Part shown: positions 59,652-64,000 of the stretch, piece by piece
How the letters are laid out: every line of letters starts with the position of its first letter
Numbering within the stretch: position 1 is the stretch's first letter
From: Chlorogloeopsis fritschii PCC 6912
GTDB lineage: Bacteria > Cyanobacteriota > Cyanobacteriia > Cyanobacteriales > Nostocaceae
NCBI RefSeq assembly: GCF_000317285.1
Contig: NZ_AJLN01000067.1
Span: forward strand, 1 to 64,000
Length of the DNA stretch: 64,000 nt
Reading direction: 5' to 3'
Notes under the pieces: model-generated
The model's input: the letters and a program-made list of their open reading frames with translations, nothing else
What the model was told of the DNA's origin: nothing
The model's database searches: none
Position numbers and translations under genes: made by a program

Positions 59652-61955
59652 ATGGTTAAGGAATTAGAATTGCAAAATATTAATTTGACTAGTTTGAAAG
59701 AACCACCAATTCATGTCATCGGTCAAATTCAACCATACGGTGTACTTTTGGTTTTAGAAGAGCCAGAGTTAAAGATTTTGCAATTTAGCAGTAATACATC
59801 CAGTGTATTCGGAATTGCTCCTGAAGAACTATTGCAAAAAAAACTGGAAGATTTATTAGATCCGTTCCAAATAGAGAGAATTAAAGCAGGGCTTTTAGAA
59901 GAAAGTCTAGATTTTATCAACCCCGTCAAAATTTGGTTGAGAAGAAAAGGCGATGATTACGTAGTATTTGATGGAGTATTTCACCGTAATGCCGACAATA
60001 TTTTAATTTTGGAGTTAGAGCCTGCTATCTCTCAAGAAAATATCCCCTTTCTCAGTATTTATCATTTAGCGAGAGCTTCCATCAATAGACTAGAAGAAAC
60101 AGGAAATACCCGCGATTTGTGTCAAATTATTGTGCAAGAAGTGCGAAAAGTCACTGGATTTGACAGGGTAATGCTGTATAAATTTGATGATGATGGGCAT
60201 GGCTCCGTACTGGCAGAAGAAAAACTAGAAAGTATGGAATCCTATCTGGGCTTGCATTATCCAGAGTCAGATATTCCCAAACCAGCCAGAAAATTATTCA
60301 GTTCAAATTGGATCAGAATTATTCCAGATACCCATTCTCAACCTGTAGCAATCTTCCCTGCTGTTAACCCGCTGACTCAGCGCCCCCTCGATTTAACCAA
60401 CTCTATTCTCCGAAGCCCCTATAGCTGCCATATGGAGTATCTGCATAACATGGGCGTAGGTTCTTCTTTAACCATCTCTTTGATTAAAGAAGGAAAGCTT
60501 TGGGGATTAATTGCTTGCCATCACCAGACACCCAAATATGTTTCCTACGAGTTACGCAAAGCTTGCGAATTTTTGGGGCGAGTGATATTTTCTGAACTTT
60601 CAGCCAGAGAAGAAACAGAAGATTATGACTACAGGATGCAACTGACATATGTTCAATCAGCATTGGTTGAATATATGTCCCAAGAAGAAAATTTTATTGA
60701 TGGTTTAGTTAAACATCAACCAAATTTGCTGGATTTAACCAGTGCGCAAGGAGCGGCAATTTGTTTTGGTGGGAATTACACTTTAATCGGACAAACTCCC
60801 TCAGAAGAAGAGGTAAATCTGTTAGTTCAATGGCTAAAGAGTACTGTTGATGAAGAAGTTTTCTACACAGATTCTTTGCCACAGCTATATCCAGATGCAC
60901 ACAACTTCAAAAACGTTGCGAGTGGTTTACTTGCTATTCCCATTTCCAAGCGTAATTATGTAATGTGGTTCCGCCCGGAAGTAATTCAAACTGTCAATTG
61001 GGGTGGCGATCCGAATAAGGCGTTTGAGGTGAAGCAGTCAAATGGCAGTACGCGCCTATGCCCGCGTAAATCATTTGAGTTGTGGAAAGAAACTGTTCGC
61101 TTAACTTCTCTACCGTGGCGTTATGTAGAAATCAAAGCAGCACTAGAACTGCGCAAAGCAATTGTCAACATCGTGCTGCGGCAAGCAGATGAACTGGCAC
61201 AACTAGCGCACGATTTAGAACTTTCCAACTCGGAATTGAAAAAGTTTGCCTATGTCGCCTCCCACGACTTACAAGAACCATTAAATCAAGTAGCAAACTA
61301 CGTACAATTGCTGGAGATGCGCTATAACGACTTTCTCGATGAAGACGCTAAAGAATTTATCACCTTTGCCGTCGAGGGAGTAAGTCTGATGCAAACACTA
61401 ATTGATGACGTGTTGGCATACTCCAAGGTAGATATGCAGGCAGTTGAGTTTGAACTAACAGAGGTAGATACAGCTTTAGAACGTGCCCTTGCCAATTTGC
61501 GCAAACGCATTAGCGAAACTGGCGCTGTCATTACCCACGATCCTTTACCAACGGTGATGGCTGATGCTACCCAACTAATGCAACTGTTCCAAAACCTGAT
61601 TGGTAACGCCATTAAATTCCGCAGCGATAAAGCCCCAGAAATTCATGTAGGTGCTTCTCGCTTAGAAGATGAGTGGCTATTTTCAGTACGCGACAATGGT
61701 ATCGGTATCGATCCACAATTTAGCGATCGCATTTTCATCATCTTTCAACGCCTGCACACCCGTGATGAATATGCAGGTACCGGAATGGGCTTGGCGATCT
61801 GCAAGAAAATTATCGAGTGTCACAGAGGGAGGATCTGGGTAGAATCACAACTAGGGGAGGGTGCAACATTCTACTTTACAATTCCTGTGGGAGGGCGCGA
61901 TCGTGAGCGTAGAAACGGACGAAAAGCACAAAACAATATTTTTGGTAGAAGATAA
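59652..61955 (+). CDS. cph1: Cyanobacterial phytochrome histidine kinase, Cph1 type
   Basis: A 767-residue red/far-red photoreceptor kinase. Domain order: PAS (~20-125), GAF (~140-310), PHY (~325-505), HisKA and HATPase. The bilin-binding Cys is in [14 protein letters not shown] at exactly residue 259, as in Synechocystis Cph1. The conserved DIP motif ([12 protein letters not shown]) is present, and no N-terminal Cys exists, so the chromophore should be phycocyanobilin. The phosphorylated His in [14 protein letters not shown] is residue 538, again matching Cph1. HATPase motifs: [25 protein letters not shown]. The downstream response-regulator gene overlaps it by 53 bp. Confidence 0.96.
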   Translation: MVKELELQNINLTSLKEPPIHVIGQIQPYGVLLVLEEPELKILQFSSNTSSVFGIAPEELLQKKLEDLLDPFQIERIKAGLLEESLDFINPVKIWLRRKGDDYVVFDGVFHRNADNILILELEPAISQENIPFLSIYHLARASINRLEETGNTRDLCQIIVQEVRKVTGFDRVMLYKFDDDGHGSVLAEEKLESMESYLGLHYPESDIPKPARKLFSSNWIRIIPDTHSQPVAIFPAVNPLTQRPLDLTNSILRSPYSCHMEYLHNMGVGSSLTISLIKEGKLWGLIACHHQTPKYVSYELRKACEFLGRVIFSELSAREETEDYDYRMQLTYVQSALVEYMSQEENFIDGLVKHQPNLLDLTSAQGAAICFGGNYTLIGQTPSEEEVNLLVQWLKSTVDEEVFYTDSLPQLYPDAHNFKNVASGLLAIPISKRNYVMWFRPEVIQTVNWGGDPNKAFEVKQSNGSTRLCPRKSFELWKETVRLTSLPWRYVEIKAALELRKAIVNIVLRQADELAQLAHDLELSNSELKKFAYVASHDLQEPLNQVANYVQLLEMRYNDFLDEDAKEFITFAVEGVSLMQTLIDDVLAYSKVDMQAVEFELTEVDTALERALANLRKRISETGAVITHDPLPTVMADATQLMQLFQNLIGNAIKFRSDKAPEIHVGASRLEDEWLFSVRDNGIGIDPQFSDRIFIIFQRLHTRDEYAGTGMGLAICKKIIECHRGRIWVESQLGEGATFYFTIPVGGRDRERRNGRKAQNNIFGRR

Positions 61956-62349
61956 CAAAGCCGACATCCGCCTGATCCAAGAGGCATTGAAAAATAGCTT
62001 GATACCGCACCAAGTCATCACCGTCAGAGATGGGATGGATGCGATGGCTTATTTACGCCAAGAGGGCGAGTTTGCTGATGCACCCCGCCCCGATCTAATT
62101 CTGTTGGATTTGAATCTACCCAAAAAAGATGGTAGAGAAGTTCTAGCAGAAATCAAAAACGATCCCAAGCTCAAGCGCATTCCTGTAGTTGTGCTGACAA
62201 CCTCACATAACGAGGAAGACATTTTTCACAGCTACGATTTGCACGTAAATTGCTACATCACCAAATCCCGCAACCTTAGCCAGCTATTCCAAATCGTTAA
62301 GGGAATAGAAGATTTTTGGTTGTCTACTGTGACTTTGCCATCTGACTAA
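61903..62349 (+). CDS. rcp1: Response regulator Rcp1-type, partner of the phytochrome
   Basis: A 148-residue single-domain response regulator. I place the start at GTG 61903: GGGAGGG lies ~8 nt upstream and the resulting length matches Rcp1. A longer frame from 61861 would run deep inside the kinase gene. Phospho-acceptor Asp69 is in [13 protein letters not shown], the acidic pair in FLVEDNKAD, Thr in [10 protein letters not shown] and Lys in CYITKSRN. It receives phosphate from the Cph1-like kinase; having no output domain, it must act by protein contact. The stop-start overlap with the kinase gene suggests translational coupling. Confidence 0.94.
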   Translation: MSVETDEKHKTIFLVEDNKADIRLIQEALKNSLIPHQVITVRDGMDAMAYLRQEGEFADAPRPDLILLDLNLPKKDGREVLAEIKNDPKLKRIPVVVLTTSHNEEDIFHSYDLHVNCYITKSRNLSQLFQIVKGIEDFWLSTVTLPSD

Positions 62350-62466
62350 GGACAAAAAAAGAAGTGAATCGGGAAGACGAGGGAAAGGAAGCACTTTCTA
62401 TCTTGTCTTCCTCTGTTCCCTGTTTATTCGCTCCACACTTTGCATTCAGCACTTGTAAAACAGACT

Positions 62467-63642
62467 ATGGTTGGAAGCTCAGTAAAAATCTTGTTAATTG
62501 AAGACAACTTGGCAGAAGCTAGGTTGTTGCAAGAGTTTCTGAAGCAAGCCCAGTCTAAGGAGTTTACTTTAGTTCACGTCAAAAGATTGGGAGAAGCCCT
62601 AGATATACTAAGTAATTGTACTGGTACATATAGTCCTTTTGATATTATTTTGTTAGATCTAACGCTACCAGATAGTCAAGGATTGATATCTCTCCCGATT
62701 CTGAGCAATCTTGCTCCAAACTTGCCGATTGTAGTGCTAACCAATACCAACGATGATGCACTTGCCATTGAGGCAGTACGGCAAGGCGCACAAGATTATC
62801 TCGTCAAGCGGCAGGTGAATGTAGAAGTACTCCTGCGCTCCTTGCGCTATGCCATAGAGCGCAAGCAGGCTTTAGAATCCTTACGAAAAGATAATAAAAG
62901 TTTAGAAATTAGAGTACAAGAAAGAACAGCTGAGTTGATCAAAGCAAAAGAACTCAACCAGTTTAAATCAGAATTTGTCTCAATGCTATCTCATGATATC
63001 CGCAATCCTCTAAATACAATCCTATTAGCGGCTGGATTGTTGCAGAGCAACGATGACAAATTGCCCAAGGAAAAAAAACTGAATCACTACCAGTTAATTC
63101 GTTCTGCTGTCAAAAGTATGTCGCAACTATTGGATGAAGTTTCATTCATTGGCAAAGCGGATACAGGTAAACTTCAGTGTGAACTTGTGCTTTTGGATTT
63201 GAAAGCCTTCTGTCGTCAGTTAATTCAAGAAACTGAACTAAGTACAGCCCAGAAGCAAATCACAATTTTTTTCACTGCCAGTGGAGAGTTGGAGGAAGCA
63301 TTATGGGATGAGCACCTATTGCGACACATTTTAGGCAACTTGCTTACCAATGCTATCAAGTATTCGCCTGCGGATAGCAAAGTTTATTTTGAACTCATGG
63401 GTCAGGAAAAAACAGTAATATTCCGGATAAAAGACCAGGGCATTGGCATTCCTCAAAACGAGCAACAGCACTTATTTCAACCCTTCCATCGTGCTTCCAA
63501 TGTCGGTACGATTTCTGGCACTGGTTTAGGACTAGCAATTGTCAAAAAGTGCGTAGAAGCACACGGTGGTGAAATTTCAGTTGAAAGTGAGGTGGGAATG
63601 GGTACAACTTTTACTGTCACGTTGCCAATGATTAAAGATTAA
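62467..63642 (+). CDS. Receiver-histidine kinase (REC-HisKA-HATPase)
   Basis: A 391-residue protein from ATG 62467 (an upstream ATG at 62440 adds nine residues). An N-terminal receiver domain (VKILLIEDNLAEARLL; IILLDLTLPDSQGL; Lys in DYLVKRQVN) is joined by a coiled-coil linker (LEIRVQERTAELIKAKELNQ) to HisKA, with the phospho-His in FVSMLSHDIRNPLN. HATPase motifs follow (NLLTNAIKYSP, KDQGIGIPQ, GTGLGLAIV). No sensor domain is present, so its activity should be set by phosphorylation of its own receiver. It follows rcp1 after 117 bp, suggesting a phosphorelay branch of the light pathway. Confidence 0.92.
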   Translation: MVGSSVKILLIEDNLAEARLLQEFLKQAQSKEFTLVHVKRLGEALDILSNCTGTYSPFDIILLDLTLPDSQGLISLPILSNLAPNLPIVVLTNTNDDALAIEAVRQGAQDYLVKRQVNVEVLLRSLRYAIERKQALESLRKDNKSLEIRVQERTAELIKAKELNQFKSEFVSMLSHDIRNPLNTILLAAGLLQSNDDKLPKEKKLNHYQLIRSAVKSMSQLLDEVSFIGKADTGKLQCELVLLDLKAFCRQLIQETELSTAQKQITIFFTASGELEEALWDEHLLRHILGNLLTNAIKYSPADSKVYFELMGQEKTVIFRIKDQGIGIPQNEQQHLFQPFHRASNVGTISGTGLGLAIVKKCVEAHGGEISVESEVGMGTTFTVTLPMIKD

Positions 63643-63644
63643 AG

Positions 63645-64000
63645 TTAATCAGATTCCTTTTGGTTAAAATCAACACCTTCGTAGATGTCAGCGATCGCCA
63701 TTTCCAAGCCAACTGAGGAAAGAGTGATGGTAGCACTCTCTGTTTCATATTCTCGAAACAGCCATTCTCCTTCCCCAGTTTTAGTATATTTTTCTACTTG
63801 AATTTCGTATTGATTAATCAGCACGTACTCTTGAAATTCAGAAATTGACCGATAATAACGAAACTTATCCGTGCGATCATATTGTTGAGTTGATTTTGAT
63901 AAAACTTCAACAATCAACAGAGGATTTGTGATGGTATCCGTTCGATTATTATACAAAGCTGGGGTTCCCTGAATTACCAGCACATCTGGATATGTATATT
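63645..64000 (-). CDS. Uma2-family (DUF820) PD-(D/E)xK protein, 5' end outside window
   Basis: The last ~118 residues of a gene that runs off the right edge. The visible sequence begins TYPDVLVIQG, continues NPLLIVEVLSKSTQQYDRTD and FQEYVLINQYEIQVEKYTK, and ends YEGVDFNQKESD. PDV...EVLS is the Uma2 nuclease-like core, where D and E bind metal. A GTG at 63983 is only an internal valine. These proteins are hugely expanded in filamentous cyanobacteria and their role is unknown. Confidence 0.88.
   Translation of the reverse strand, partial: YTYPDVLVIQGTPALYNNRTDTITNPLLIVEVLSKSTQQYDRTDKFRYYRSISEFQEYVLINQYEIQVEKYTKTGEGEWLFREYETESATITLSSVGLEMAIADIYEGVDFNQKESD

Overview
The window looks like chromosome from a filamentous, heterocyst-forming cyanobacterium (Nostocales). 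Four observations point there. The HIP1 octamer GCGATCGC is scattered through genes and spacers. KaiA is the short, C-terminal-only form. kaiABC is followed directly by a TolC gene resembling hgdD, the heterocyst glycolipid exporter channel. Accessory nitrogenase genes (nifX, a shortened nifV, a Mo-nitro_C protein) are present, as are degenerate heptad repeats typical of these genomes. There is no rRNA, CRISPR array, prophage or recognisable insertion sequence.

Layout. 1-10 kb: an edge-truncated HSDR_N nuclease, a photolyase-like fragment protein, a NAGPA-type lipoprotein, a small heat-shock protein, moeA, a DUF4278 protein, a HAD protein, ndbB (demethylphylloquinone reductase), an AAC(6')-like acetyltransferase and a HEAT-repeat protein. 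10-17 kb: chaB; a tight minus-strand operon (31-residue membrane peptide, apocarotenoid oxygenase, CDF metal transporter, unknown six-TM protein); an ACT-malic enzyme; a HicBA toxin-antitoxin pair; a creatininase-like amidohydrolase. 17-25 kb: cupin, Mo-nitro_C protein, TauE/DUF1634 pair, hisD, DUF4870 protein, shortened nifV and nifX. 25-35 kb: PsiE protein, a 1,165-residue CBS-containing hybrid histidine kinase, a 1.2 kb spacer with a possible structured RNA and a 48-codon ORF, then kaiA-kaiB-kaiC-hgdD. 35-40 kb: cyanobacterial unknowns, a PSII S4-domain protein, an SDR and tRNA-Val(GAC). 40-46.4 kb: a type I restriction-modification locus that looks partly decayed and carries an inserted Abi_C (abortive infection) gene. 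46.7-59 kb: HxlR regulator, serA, prmA, alpha/beta hydrolase, ppsA, GNAT, SbmA/YddA-like ABC transporter, PMT mannosyltransferase. 59.6-64 kb: a Cph1-type phytochrome kinase, its Rcp1-type response regulator, a receiver-histidine kinase, and an Uma2 gene cut by the right edge.

The most notable structures are: (i) the type I locus, with one in-frame stop just before the nuclease motif of HsdR, an hsdM/hsdS junction that looks like a deletion, and an Abi_C gene between hsdS and hsdR; (ii) the carotenoid oxygenase operon, headed by an overlapping tiny membrane-peptide ORF; (iii) modular dispersed repeats, including a short hairpin element found both with and without a GC-rich module, and a separate family built on a 29-nt palindrome; (iv) the spacer upstream of kaiA, with nested hairpins and a small ORF with a strong ribosome binding site. 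All family assignments come from reading motifs and remembered family features. No database search was run.
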